From Ktedonobacter racemifer DSM 44963 (lineage in GTDB: Bacteria; Chloroflexota; Ktedonobacteria; Ktedonobacterales; Ktedonobacteraceae): DNA of 64,000 nt. The notes beneath the pieces were generated by a model. The model did not search any database. It was not told the origin of the DNA and worked only from the letters and a program-made list of their open reading frames with translations. The stretch is from NCBI RefSeq assembly GCF_000178855.1, contig NZ_ADVG01000002.1:2232001-2296000 (forward strand), given 5' to 3'. Positions 34,268 through 42,121 of the stretch are shown here, in pieces (within the stretch, counting starts at the first letter, position 1; each line of letters begins with the position of its first letter). The position numbers were made by a program, and so were the translations under genes.

Positions 34268-34347
34268 AGCACCTGCGGTGCTTCGTAAGGGTATGGGGTG
34301 TGGTGGTGGGCGGGCTCTGCCCGCCCACCACCACACCCCATACCCTT
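34268..34347. repeat. Capped long-hairpin repeat, copy 3
   Basis: Cap AGCACC-TGC-GGTGCT, a base-pair-preserving variant of the usual cap, then a 29-bp perfect hairpin (34287-34315 and 34319-34347, loop TCT) with the shared AAGGGTATGGGGTGTGGTGG-type arm. It lies about 270 bases after the stop of the minus-strand zinc ribbon gene. Confidence 0.75.
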
Positions 34348-34615
34348 GGAGCTCGCCACGAAGCGGTGAGCAATCATATGGTCCCAAAAACCAGAGACTA
34401 AGCAAAGAACACATCTTTGCTTAGTCTCTGATTACTTGTGAGCAAAAAACGAGAGTTCTGGTCAGATAAGATTTCTATGTCTGGCCTTAGTTCCAGGGCT
34501 TGAGCAACCTGGCAGACGTCGTCGAAACAACGTATACCAGGACAACAAGCTTCTTTCCTAAGAGCGATAGTGGCTCTTCTCTTGCAAACGCTCGCTTCTT
34601 CATTGTGCGCTGCTT

Positions 34616-34924
34616 TTAGTTGTGGGCTGCGCCACGAACTTTGTCAAAGCAGGAGCTACAATAGACGGGGCGATCCTTGGTAGGAAGGAAGGGCACCTGG
34701 GTCTCCGCACCACACTCGGCACAAATAACAGGGTGCATTTCTCGCGGGGCGCGCTCAGAACGACCGGTTGAACCCACAGAGTTGCGACGCGCCTCACGGC
34801 AGGGACGGCAGCGACTCGGCTGATTCATCAGGCCTTTTTGCTGGTAAAACTCTTGCTCTCCGGCGGTGAACAGGAAATCATTTCCGCAATCACGGCACTT
34901 CAGGGTTTTGTCATCGAAGCTCAA
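34616..34924 (-). CDS. Zinc-ribbon protein with four CxxC motifs
   Basis: A 102-residue hydrophilic protein with two zinc-binding modules. The first has LKCRDCGNDFLFTAGEQEFY and RCRPCREARR (C-x2-C ... C-x2-C), a pattern found in small probable zinc-binding domains of many bacteria. The second has VICAECGAETQVPFLPTKDR and VYCSSCFDKVR. The linker is basic and Ser-rich. It may bind nucleic acid or ribosomes, but no function is established. The start is TTG 34924 with a perfect AAGGAGGT seven bases upstream. Single gene. Confidence 0.8.
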   Translation of the reverse strand: MSFDDKTLKCRDCGNDFLFTAGEQEFYQQKGLMNQPSRCRPCREARRNSVGSTGRSERAPREMHPVICAECGAETQVPFLPTKDRPVYCSSCFDKVRGAAHN

Positions 34925-35232
34925 CTAGGACCTCCTTAGTGAATAGAAGAATGGTAAACCTCCAGGTCCTTCTCCTAGCGGATGTCACCAGCCATGCTTT
35001 CCCCTTACCAGCGAGGGAAGTATGTAACTCTGGACGAGCACCGTACGCGAGACCGAGATGGATACCGGAAAACAGCATACACTATCTTTTGTTGATTTTC
35101 AAGAGTTTTACGCCGATTCTGTACATATTTCTTCATATTTTTATGTATATTTTATATCTTGCCATTTTTCATACATTTTTATCTCTCTTTTTTGCTTGCC
35201 GCTGTGGCTTTTTATTAGCTCATCTTAGTTCT

Positions 35233-35315
35233 CGCGCCTGCGGCACTCGCCAAGATGAGTGGTGTGATGCCCCTGACAGCCTGCGGCTGTCAGGGGCATC
35301 ACACCACTCATCTTG
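35233..35315. repeat. Capped long-hairpin repeat, copy 4
   Basis: Cap GCGCC-TGC-GGCAC (about 35234-35246), then a 31-bp perfect hairpin (35251-35281 and 35285-35315, loop TGC). It lies in the 534-base region between the divergent zinc-ribbon and tgt genes, so no transcript ends here. The rest of that region is AT-rich with no gene. Confidence 0.75.
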
Positions 35316-35458
35316 AGGTTGCTCTTGACCTTTATGAGACAATAGACAGCGAACTTTTAAGCGCTGTGTGCATAGATTCAGGTTTTTCTTTGCGCATTGC
35401 ATATCATGGTATGTCGCCTTTAATTATATATTAGTATTTCTCTTTGGGTTTAAAGCTG

Positions 35459-36640
35459 ATGTCACAATTTACGTTTACTATTGATGCCGAGTGCTCTGAA
35501 AGCTGGGCGCGTGCCGGCACGATTCAGACTCCTCATGGCACGATCCAGACGCCGATCTTTATGCCTGTTGGCACACAGGCGACCGTCAAGAGCGTCTCTC
35601 CAGAAGAATTACGCGAGGTCGGCGCTCAGATTATTCTCTCCAATACCTATCACCTGATGCTGCGGCCCGGCTCTGAACTCATCGATTCTTTTGGCGGCCT
35701 GCATTCATTTATGCGCTGGGATGGCCCGATTCTGACGGATAGCGGTGGCTTTCAGGTTTGGAGCCTGGGACACCTGCGTAAGCTGAGCGAGGAGGGGGTC
35801 CTTTTCAAGTCGCACCTGGATGGCTCACCACAGTTCCTCACGCCTGAGAGCGTGATGCGCATCGAGGCGGAGTTGGGGTCCGATATCATTCTCCCCCTGG
35901 ATATCTGTGCGCCCTTTCCCTGCACACCCAAAGAGGCCCGAGAGGCAATGGAGCGTACACATCGCTGGGAGGAGCGTGCCCTGGTAGCGAAAGAACGCTA
36001 TCGCCCGGAACAGACGCTCTTTGGTATCGTTCAGGGAGCCTTTGAGCCCGAGCTACGCCAGGAGAGCGCACGCGTAATTGGCTCAATGCCCTTCCCCGGT
36101 CTCTCGATTGGCGGCCTCTCAGTGGGCGAACCCAAAACCAAGATGTGGGAGATGCTGCGCGCAACTACGCCCGCGCTTCCACGCGAGAAGCCACGTCACC
36201 TGCTGGGCGTCGGCTCGCCTGAAGACCTGGTTGAGTGCGTCGGGCTGGGCATGGATATGTTCGACTGCGTTCTGCCCACGCGCGTCGCTCGCCACGGCGG
36301 TCTCTTTACCCGCGATGGGCGAGTGAATATCAAGTCCGCCCGCTTTAAGCGAGCAACTGGCCCGATTGAGGAGGGCTGCGACTGCCACACCTGTCGCAAC
36401 TATAGCGCGGCCTATGTGCATCATCTTATCCGTGCCGAGGAGCAACTCTACTACCGCCTGGGAACCATCCATAACCTGCGCTTCATGCTGCGCCTGGCCG
36501 CTGACCTGCGCGCCTCCATTCTCGATGGCAGCTATCCCGTCTTCCGCGAGGCCTTCCTGGCACGCTATCAGCCGGCTTCAGAGACAGTACGCGAGCAGCA
36601 GCGCGAAAAATGGAAGGCGGCCCGCGAGCGCCAGTCCTGA
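35459..36640 (+). CDS. tgt: Queuine tRNA-ribosyltransferase
   Basis: A 393-residue TIM-barrel enzyme that swaps guanine-34 of tRNAs with GUN anticodons for preQ1. Signatures: SNTYHLMLRPGSELIDSFGG, ILTDSGGFQVWSLGHLRKL and GIVQGAFEPELRQESARVI. The nucleophile loop is LSIGGLSVGEPKTKMWEML followed by GLGMDMFDCVLPTRVARHGG. The zinc site is CDCHTCRNYSAAYVHHLIRA (three Cys and a His). Length is typical of bacterial Tgt. ATG 35459 is preferred over an in-frame TTG 15 bases earlier; the ribosome site is poor. No queuosine synthesis genes are close by; the next gene is a lipoate ligase only about 30 bases on. Confidence 0.95.
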   Translation: MSQFTFTIDAECSESWARAGTIQTPHGTIQTPIFMPVGTQATVKSVSPEELREVGAQIILSNTYHLMLRPGSELIDSFGGLHSFMRWDGPILTDSGGFQVWSLGHLRKLSEEGVLFKSHLDGSPQFLTPESVMRIEAELGSDIILPLDICAPFPCTPKEAREAMERTHRWEERALVAKERYRPEQTLFGIVQGAFEPELRQESARVIGSMPFPGLSIGGLSVGEPKTKMWEMLRATTPALPREKPRHLLGVGSPEDLVECVGLGMDMFDCVLPTRVARHGGLFTRDGRVNIKSARFKRATGPIEEGCDCHTCRNYSAAYVHHLIRAEEQLYYRLGTIHNLRFMLRLAADLRASILDGSYPVFREAFLARYQPASETVREQQREKWKAARERQS

Positions 36641-36672
36641 GCCTGAAAACCCTGGAGGAGATGTCGAGTCTT

Positions 36673-37503
36673 ATGTCAGCAACCGCTTATCGCTTTATTC
36701 ATACAGGTGTGCAGGATGCAGCATTGAACATGGCCATTGATGAGGCCATCCTCCTGCATCACATTGAGGAGAAGGTCCCGCCCACGCTGCGCGTCTTCCA
36801 ATGGAAGCAGCCAGCCATTAGCCTGGGACGCTTCCAGAATGTTGAGCGCGAAATTGGGCAGGAGGTCTGCGTGCGCGAGAATGTGGCCCTGGTGCGCCGT
36901 CCTACAGGCGGGAGGGCCGTCTATCATCGCGATGAGTTTACTTATAGTATCACCATAGGGAAGCGCGAGGGTGTGCCATCTGGAGTCGTGGCGGCCTACG
37001 CCTACCTTCTGCAAGGGCTTATTCAAGCGCTACAACATCTCGGCCTCAACGCAATTATCAGTGATGAGCGGGTCAGTAAAACGCCCTCGGCGGCCTGTTT
37101 TGCCTCTTCTACGCAGGCCGATTTGACGGTCGATGGCTTTAAACTGATTGGCAGCGCCCAGGTGTGGAAAGAGGCTACGCTTCTCCAACAGGGCTCACTC
37201 CCGCTGGGTGACCGCGCGGCCGAGTTTTTCTCGCTCCTGCGTTTCCCTTCTGAAGAGGCTCGATCCCAGGCCCTGGCCCAGTACAATACGAAAACAGCTC
37301 CCCTCCATGCCTTCGCCCCACAGGCAACCTGGGACGAGGTCGCGCAGGCTTTTCGCCTGGGCTTCAGTTCCTTCCTGGAGCATGAGTTTGTACCTGGCGA
37401 ACTCTTACCCTCTGAGTGGGACCTGGCCCGACAGCTTGTGGCCGAAAAATATAATCACCTCACCTGGCGCAAAGAGAAAGTCACGCTCATCGAGCGTCTA
37501 TAA
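36673..37503 (+). CDS. Lipoate--protein ligase A family protein
   Basis: A 276-residue biotin/lipoate ligase-fold protein. Key segments: YRFIHTGVQDAALNMAIDEA and LRVFQWKQPAISLGRFQNVE at the N-terminus. Then come the lipoate-binding VALVRRPTGGRAVYHRDEFT and the Lys-containing loop DGFKLIGSAQVWKEATLLQQ. It attaches lipoate or octanoate to the E2 subunits of 2-oxoacid dehydrogenases or GcvH. Ligase and octanoyltransferase (LipM-type) activities cannot be told apart by eye; the Cys in SAACFAS could favour LipM/LipL. ATG 36673 gives 12-base spacing to GGAGGAG. Probably cotranscribed with tgt. Confidence 0.85.
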   Translation: MSATAYRFIHTGVQDAALNMAIDEAILLHHIEEKVPPTLRVFQWKQPAISLGRFQNVEREIGQEVCVRENVALVRRPTGGRAVYHRDEFTYSITIGKREGVPSGVVAAYAYLLQGLIQALQHLGLNAIISDERVSKTPSAACFASSTQADLTVDGFKLIGSAQVWKEATLLQQGSLPLGDRAAEFFSLLRFPSEEARSQALAQYNTKTAPLHAFAPQATWDEVAQAFRLGFSSFLEHEFVPGELLPSEWDLARQLVAEKYNHLTWRKEKVTLIERL

Positions 37504-37510
37504 GATCTCT

Positions 37511-37612
37511 CGCGCCTGCGGCGCTCGCCTAGGTTAGTGATATGTGCATGTGAATTGGCAGCCTGCGGTTGCCAATTCACATGCACATATCACTCATGCA
37601 CATATCACTAAC
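37511..37612. repeat. Capped long-hairpin repeat, copy 5, with tandem duplications
   Basis: Cap GCGCC-TGC-GGCGC (37512-37524), then a long hairpin with loop TGC (arms about 37532-37561 and 37565-37591). The right arm carries a 15-bp duplication (CATGCACATATCACT twice), and the original closing bases ACTAACC follow the second copy. It lies eight bases after the lipoate ligase stop and may end that transcript. Confidence 0.7.
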
Positions 37613-37762
37613 CAGAAATAACTTGCACCAGAAATAACTTGCACACGGGTTAAACTGATTTCGATATGACTTCTCTCTCATTGCTTCTCAACTTCTCAAG
37701 GTAAAGAGCCGAAAAAGAAAGTCAGAGGGTGCCACTGCCTGCCGCCTTGCCTGTTGTACACA

Positions 37763-37791
37763 TTGCATGGATACACGTGGTGCGGTACAAT
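37763..37791 (+). promoter_or_regulatory. Promoter of the GlcG-like operon
   Basis: TTGCAT (37763-37768), 17-bp spacer, TACAAT (37786-37791), followed by a small inverted repeat AGTCC-AGATAC-GGACT (37793-37808) over the expected start. This gives a leader of about 350 bases that contains repeat element copy 2; no gene was recognised in the leader. Confidence 0.5.
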
Positions 37792-38047
37792 AGTCCAGAT
37801 ACGGACTGACTGGAACTTTTCCGGGTCAAAGCATACACCGGGTCAGAAAAAAAGCGCCAGCCTACATGCTTGCATTGCTTGCATCAACGCCAGCCAGATA
37901 CAGAGCTACAAGAGTAGTGACATTGTACGAGAGCGCCAACACGAAACCTGGCAAGCCTGGACTTGTATCAGCATATGAAACATTATCAACATTAGATGCC
38001 ATCCGCTCCTGGGGCGCGGCACACCAGCACCAGTCCTGCATAGAGCT

Positions 38048-38109
38048 CTTATTCCGAAACCCAACGTCGCTCACGCGACTAGCGCTCCGCGCTCAGGTTT
38101 TCGGATAAG
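38048..38109. repeat. CTTATTCCGAAACC three-way-junction element, copy 2
   Basis: Outer arms CTTATTCCGAAACCC and GGTTTTCGGATAAG, inner hairpins GTCGC-TCAC-GCGAC and AGCGC-TCC-GCGCT. Ends 41 bases before the GTG start of the GlcG-like gene, in sense orientation to it, while copies 1 and 3 are antisense to their downstream genes. Confidence 0.8.
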
Positions 38110-38149
38110 TAGATATTTGTTTCATCTAATAGTAAGGAGTTTCTTGGCT

Positions 38150-38950
38150 GTGAGCATCTCTATCGACATCGCACGGAAAATTTTGGAAGCGAGCAAGCAA
38201 CGCGCACGCGAGTTACGCAGTCCTGTCAGCATCGCCATTGTAGATGCTGGTGGTCACCTAGTACTCTTTGAGCGTATGATGTCGCCTTATGGCTGGGCTA
38301 CTGGGAATATCAGTATCGCCAAGGCGAGTACCGCCGTGATGTTCAATCAATCAACCGACTCTGTCGCGCAGTGGGGGTCCTCTATTCCAGGTTTTGCCTC
38401 TAGCCTGGCCGAGATGACACACGGGAATTTCATCATGGCCGCAGGTGGCTGGCCAATCCGCGTAAACGGCGCGACCGTTGGCGGCATCGGTGTAAGCGGT
38501 GGCAACGCTCCTGGTCGCGATGATGAGATCGCTCGCGCTGGCCTCGCGGCTTTCGAAGCCCCACGCCAGGCTCCGCCGCAGCCATATGTGCCACCACAGC
38601 CTCAACAGCAGCCTTCGTTTTCAGGACTGGCTCCACAGTCCCCGGCTTCATCATTCTACTCTCGCGGTGCAGCGCCTCAACAGCCACAGCAGACGCCTTC
38701 CTATACGGCGCCTTCCGCGAGCTATCCAGTCCCACCAGTCCCTGAGTCCGCTCCCCGAGAGCCAAACTACAGCGAAAACGTCAATTATGCTGAACGACCT
38801 GCTGTAAGCGAGCAAAAGTCCTTCCCACAGGAACAAGTAGGACAGGAACAATACCAAAACGAAGAGACAGCTAAGGCTGACCCCTTCCCATTTCACGACA
38901 CCACGCGTGAGGAACAACCTCAGGCAGAACAACCAGGAGACCAATCATGA
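38150..38950 (+). CDS. GlcG/HbpS-like domain protein with Pro/Gln-rich tail
   Basis: A 266-residue protein. Residues 1 to about 135 form a GlcG/HbpS (DUF336) domain: ARKILEASKQRARELRSPVS, IAIVDAGGHLVLFERM, AKASTAVMFNQSTD and PIRVNGATVGGIGVSGG. Relatives bind haem or act in glycolate or corrinoid metabolism. The rest is low-complexity (APPQPYVPPQPQQQPS and similar, then acidic), which most relatives lack. Start GTG 38150 has TAAGGAG ten bases before it. The stop overlaps the next gene's ATG (ATGA), so the two proteins are coupled and may work together. Confidence 0.75.
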   Translation: MSISIDIARKILEASKQRARELRSPVSIAIVDAGGHLVLFERMMSPYGWATGNISIAKASTAVMFNQSTDSVAQWGSSIPGFASSLAEMTHGNFIMAAGGWPIRVNGATVGGIGVSGGNAPGRDDEIARAGLAAFEAPRQAPPQPYVPPQPQQQPSFSGLAPQSPASSFYSRGAAPQQPQQTPSYTAPSASYPVPPVPESAPREPNYSENVNYAERPAVSEQKSFPQEQVGQEQYQNEETAKADPFPFHDTTREEQPQAEQPGDQS

Positions 38951-39723
38951 GTCAGGATTACCAGGAATACAAAGTGAGCACCAGACGGCGCAGGGGGAAC
39001 CGCGTACCACGCAATCGTCCCGTCCTTGTCACCAATGATGAGCAGCTAAACTCTGTGGGAGAAGAAACTCTCGCCGAGGAAGGCAACACGCCAGTTGAGA
39101 GTTCCGTAGCCCTCGCGGAGAGCGAGGCGTCCATCAGCGAGGTCAAGCCTCGACGCAGCTTCTTCTCACGCGTTGGCAAACGCGAAGAGGAGGCCACATC
39201 GAAAGAGGATGTGTCTCGTGCACGCCTGGCGCGTGCGACACGTGGCAAGGCCGGCGAGGAAGCTACAGACGATGAGAAGCCAAAGGCCGTCAAGCCCACG
39301 GCGCGTCCACGCTCGACACCACCCGCTGGCGGCTTTAAGACGCGCTGGATCATTGGTATGGCCATCTACCTGCTGGCAGCGAACTTTGTAGGCTTGTTTG
39401 AGCAACAGGCCGTACATAACCTGGGCATTGAGCGCCAGTGGGCGAAGTTTAACCTCTTTGGTCTGCCAATGAATATCACGACGTCAACGGCGCTCTACCT
39501 GGCTACTCTGGTCATCCTCCTGGTCGTACTGGCGCGCTACGACTTCATTCCACGTAGCCTGGGCGGTTCCTCGGCTGCGAATAACAAGTCTGCCGCCAAC
39601 AAGTCTGCCCGGCCCGCGGAACCCAGGGCGCCCCAGCCAACCATTCGCCAGGGCGTCAGTGGCGAGGCTGATGATCTCTACCACGCCTACCGCTCCGGTC
39701 AGCGCCGAGCTAAAAAGCGCTAA
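38947..39723 (+). CDS. Membrane protein of unknown function coupled to the GlcG-like gene
   Basis: A 258-residue protein not recognised. The first ~130 residues are hydrophilic and charged (STRRRRGNRVPRNRPVLVTN at the start; many Lys/Glu later, with SFFSRVGKREEE). Two TM helices follow: TRWIIGMAIYLLAANFVGLF and TSTALYLATLVILLVVLARY. The loop between them (LGIERQWAKFNLFGLPMNIT) is short. The tail is basic, with GEADDLYHAYRSGQRRAKKR at the end. Its ATG overlaps the stop of the GlcG-like gene, and both have long disordered parts, so they may form a membrane-bound pair. Confidence 0.6.
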   Translation: MSQDYQEYKVSTRRRRGNRVPRNRPVLVTNDEQLNSVGEETLAEEGNTPVESSVALAESEASISEVKPRRSFFSRVGKREEEATSKEDVSRARLARATRGKAGEEATDDEKPKAVKPTARPRSTPPAGGFKTRWIIGMAIYLLAANFVGLFEQQAVHNLGIERQWAKFNLFGLPMNITTSTALYLATLVILLVVLARYDFIPRSLGGSSAANNKSAANKSARPAEPRAPQPTIRQGVSGEADDLYHAYRSGQRRAKKR

Positions 39724-39747
39724 CAGCATTACACCTTCACGTCAAAC

Positions 39748-39793
39748 AAAAAGAAGTGTTCTCCTGCTCGCGAGCAGGAGAACACTTCTTTTT
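39748..39793. terminator. Perfect palindromic terminator
   Basis: A 46-base perfect palindrome with A5 at one end and T5 at the other, 24 bases after the stop of the membrane protein gene. Functions as an intrinsic terminator in both directions; it isolates the DAHP synthase promoter just downstream. Confidence 0.85.
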
Positions 39794-39814
39794 GCCACTA
39801 AGATCACAGGACCC

Positions 39815-39844
39815 TTGACTTTTTGTGTGCATCCCCCTTATAAT
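39815..39844 (+). promoter_or_regulatory. DAHP synthase promoter
   Basis: TTGACT (39815-39820), 18-bp spacer, TATAAT (39839-39844). Predicted start near 39851, leaving a leader of about 278 bases before the aro gene. Confidence 0.75.
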
Positions 39845-39921
39845 GCTTAATAAGCCACTTTGAGAATACTCAGCGGCCCAGAGAAGACCTACACAACTAC
39901 ATCTAAACGGTGAGAAGAAAA

Positions 39922-39996
39922 ATGCTCAGTGCAACGTGTAAATGCGCACAACTGAATAACAGCTATTTTTATTACTGGTTTAGCCCTCCGGCATGA
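39922..39996 (+). CDS. Aromatic-rich leader peptide (attenuator)
   Basis: A 24-codon ORF starting at ATG 39922, with GAGAAG just before it, and ending at TGA 39996. Codons 15-20 (39964-39981) read Tyr-Phe-Tyr-Tyr-Trp-Phe, within NSYFYYWFSPPA. Six successive aromatic codons in a short leader ORF between a strong promoter and a terminator, directly in front of the gene for the first shikimate-pathway enzyme, is the classical layout for ribosome-mediated attenuation by aromatic aminoacyl-tRNA. The leader stop overlaps a hairpin arm (39991-40002). Confidence 0.75.
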   Translation: MLSATCKCAQLNNSYFYYWFSPPA

Positions 39997-40070
39997 TGGT
40001 GGGCCACTTTGGCTGAGCAAAAAAACCACCAGCATGCTGGACGAGCAGAGGAAAAATCCTCTGCTTTTTT
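39991..40070 (+). promoter_or_regulatory. Attenuator hairpins and intrinsic terminator
   Basis: First hairpin: GCATGATGGTGG (39991-40002) pairs with CCACCAGCATGC (40026-40037) with one mismatch, and can extend to about 40041. Second hairpin: AGCAGAGGA/TCCTCTGCT (40044-40052 and 40057-40065) followed by T6, a textbook terminator lying about 60 bases before the aro start codon. The downstream arm of the first hairpin ends directly at the terminator arm. I could not find a clear antiterminator partner for the terminator's 5' arm, so the switching details are open. Confidence 0.7.
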
Positions 40071-40128
40071 GTTTCCTAAAAAAGCCCATCAAGTCAAGCT
40101 CGAATAGTTCCAGAAAGGTTTACGAATC

Positions 40129-41199
40129 ATGATCATCACCATTAGTAACCAGGCTTCAAGTGAAGAACGCGCCCAGTTGATGTCACTTTTATGTCGCATC
40201 ACGGCAAGTCGCATGCCCCTCGCGACCACCCACATCTCCGAACGTGAAGTGATCGCCCTTGATAACACTGTTCTCGATGCTCAGTCCCAGCAACTCCTCC
40301 TCCAACAGCCCGCAGTCACCGAACTCCTCCCCATGAAAACCTCCTACCAACTCGTTAGCCGCTCCTTTCAACCAGCCGACACCCGCATCCTCATTGGCAC
40401 AGGTCATGCCTGCACCTCGATTACAGTTGGTGGCCCATCCGCATCTCCGGTCATCATAGCGGGCCCCTGCGCTGTAGAGAGCCGTGAGCAGCTTCTCACC
40501 ACCGCGCATGCCGTGAAGGCCGCTGGTGCTAATATCCTCCGTGGCGGGGCCTTCAAACCACGCACCTCCCCCTACCAGTTTCAGGGACTGGGTGTGGAAG
40601 GCTTGAAACTGCTGGCTGAGGCTCGCGAGCAGACTGGCCTCCCTATTGTCACAGAGGTCATGGAAACCGAGATGGTGGATACGGTGGCTGAATACTCTGA
40701 TATCCTTCAGATCGGCGCCCGCAACGTGCAAAACTACGCTCTCCTGCGTGCGGCTGGTAAGCATTCGGCCAAGCGTCCTGTTTTGCTCAAACGTGGCCTG
40801 GCTTCTACCGTGGAAGAATGGTTGCTGGCCGCCGAGTACATTGTTGCCGCGGGCAATCCTAACGTGATCCTTTGCGAGCGAGGCATTCGTAGCTATGATC
40901 CACAGACACGTAATGTGCTGGACCTGACCTGCGTGCCGCTGATACAGGAGCTGACACACCTGCCTATCCTGGTTGATCCTAGCCATGCCACCGGGCGACG
41001 CGAGCTGGTACCCGCCATGTCGCGCGCAAGCATTGCCGCGGGCGCCCAGGGATTGATCATTGAGACCCATTGCGATCCCAGCACGGCACTCTGTGATGGT
41101 CGCCAGTCGATCACGCCCGAACAACTGGCACGCATCGTCGTTGAGACCCGAGCGCTTTCGCATCTCATGCAAGGGAGCGAACTCGTGCAGGTCGCCTAA
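40129..41199 (+). CDS. 3-deoxy-7-phosphoheptulonate (DAHP) synthase, type I-beta
   Basis: A 356-residue TIM-barrel enzyme condensing PEP and erythrose-4-phosphate, the first step toward chorismate, Phe, Tyr and Trp. Residues 1-90 are an N-terminal ferredoxin-like domain as in Thermotoga-type enzymes, a usual site for feedback by Tyr/Phe. The barrel shows IIAGPCAVESREQLLTTAHA, NILRGGAFKPRTSPYQFQGL, DILQIGARNVQNYALLRAAG, PVLLKRGLASTVEEWLLAAE, ILCERGIRSYD and LPILVDPSHATGRRELVPAM. Metal ligands (Cys, His, Glu, Asp) are present. It is transcribed behind an attenuator with an aromatic leader peptide, so both transcriptional and allosteric control are likely. No other aro gene is adjacent. Confidence 0.95.
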   Translation: MIITISNQASSEERAQLMSLLCRITASRMPLATTHISEREVIALDNTVLDAQSQQLLLQQPAVTELLPMKTSYQLVSRSFQPADTRILIGTGHACTSITVGGPSASPVIIAGPCAVESREQLLTTAHAVKAAGANILRGGAFKPRTSPYQFQGLGVEGLKLLAEAREQTGLPIVTEVMETEMVDTVAEYSDILQIGARNVQNYALLRAAGKHSAKRPVLLKRGLASTVEEWLLAAEYIVAAGNPNVILCERGIRSYDPQTRNVLDLTCVPLIQELTHLPILVDPSHATGRRELVPAMSRASIAAGAQGLIIETHCDPSTALCDGRQSITPEQLARIVVETRALSHLMQGSELVQVA

Positions 41200-41254
41200 A
41201 AAGCACTCGTCAACGCCTGCTGATTTGCCTATCGACTCACCAAAACAGGTATGC

Positions 41255-41260
41255 TATACT
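41255..41260 (+). promoter_or_regulatory. Candidate -10 for the ANTAR regulator
   Basis: TATACT preceded by TATGC, with a weak -35 (TCGACT at 41232-41237, 17 bp). Start predicted near 41267, downstream of which only ATG 41331 has a ribosome site. Confidence 0.4.
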
Positions 41261-41330
41261 TTCCAATGTACGTAGAAAGTGGTTTTTGTACTTCTATGGT
41301 GGAAGAGACCAAGGCTTTGAGGTGACACGT

Positions 41331-41903
41331 ATGCCAACACGCATTATTATTGCAGATGATGAAGCTATCCAGCGTATGGACCTGAAAGATGTCCTTACGA
41401 AACAGGGTTATCTCGTAATTGGCGAAGCGGGAGACGGATTGAGTGCCGTCAATCTCGCGCGCGAACTACGCCCCGACCTGGTAATTATGGACATTCGCAT
41501 GCCCGACATGGACGGCATTGCCGCCGCCGAAACGCTTACCCAGGAGAAACTCGCACCAGTGTTGCTGCTCACTGCCTTCGGTGACCAACCGCTCGTTGAA
41601 CGCGCGAAGGAAGCCGGGGTGGTTAATTATATTGTGAAGCCACTCCGCGAAAGCGAAGTTGCTCCTGCGATTGAGGTCGCCCTGGCTCGCTATAACGAGT
41701 TTCGCGCGATGGAAGATAAGGCTCGCTCCCTGAGTGAAACGCTCGAAACGCGCAAGATCGTTGAACGCGCCAAAGGCCTCTTGATGGAGAAGCAGGGTCT
41801 AAGCGAGCAGGAAGCCTTCCGTAAAATTCAGAAGGCGAGCATGAATAATCGCAAATCCATGCGCGAGGTAGCAGAGGCGATTCTCCTTACCAATGAAATG
41901 TAA
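41331..41903 (+). CDS. ANTAR-domain response regulator
   Basis: A 190-residue two-domain regulator. The receiver domain has the acidic pair in RIIIADDEAIQRMDLKDVL, the phosphorylation Asp in PDLVIMDIRMPDMDGIAAAE, a Thr/Ser switch in VLLLTAFGDQ and Lys in VVNYIVKPLRESEVAPAIEV. A helical linker leads to ANTAR (LETRKIVERAKGLLMEKQGL, then SEQEAFRKIQKASMNNRKSM). ANTAR proteins bind tandem hexaloop RNA hairpins and block transcription terminators. No histidine kinase is encoded next to it, so partner and RNA targets are unknown. ATG 41331 follows GAGGTG. Confidence 0.92.
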   Translation: MPTRIIIADDEAIQRMDLKDVLTKQGYLVIGEAGDGLSAVNLARELRPDLVIMDIRMPDMDGIAAAETLTQEKLAPVLLLTAFGDQPLVERAKEAGVVNYIVKPLRESEVAPAIEVALARYNEFRAMEDKARSLSETLETRKIVERAKGLLMEKQGLSEQEAFRKIQKASMNNRKSMREVAEAILLTNEM

Positions 41904-42121
41904 TTTTTCTTTAAAAATCCTCTCACTAGAAACGATCTAGTAACACTTGGTGAATGATAATCCGGATGCATCAACGGGGCTGCATCCCTCACACTAGTGT
42001 TTCTCCCGTCCGGTATGTTATGGAGGCAGGGCATTCTCGACCACGCATACTCTCTACTCCCTCACCCCTAATGACATACGTTTGATTGGCGTCCACGCTA
42101 GTCTAGCAAAGATGAGAGCAG

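Noticed and set aside
37754..37978. Possible small gene in the GlcG leader
   Set aside because: It starts upstream of the predicted transcription start, has no ribosome site and no conserved features.
40189..41172. 327-codon minus-strand ORF opposite the DAHP synthase gene
   Set aside because: Fully antisense to a well-conserved enzyme, no domain, no ribosome site; GC-rich codons leave the opposite frame open by chance.
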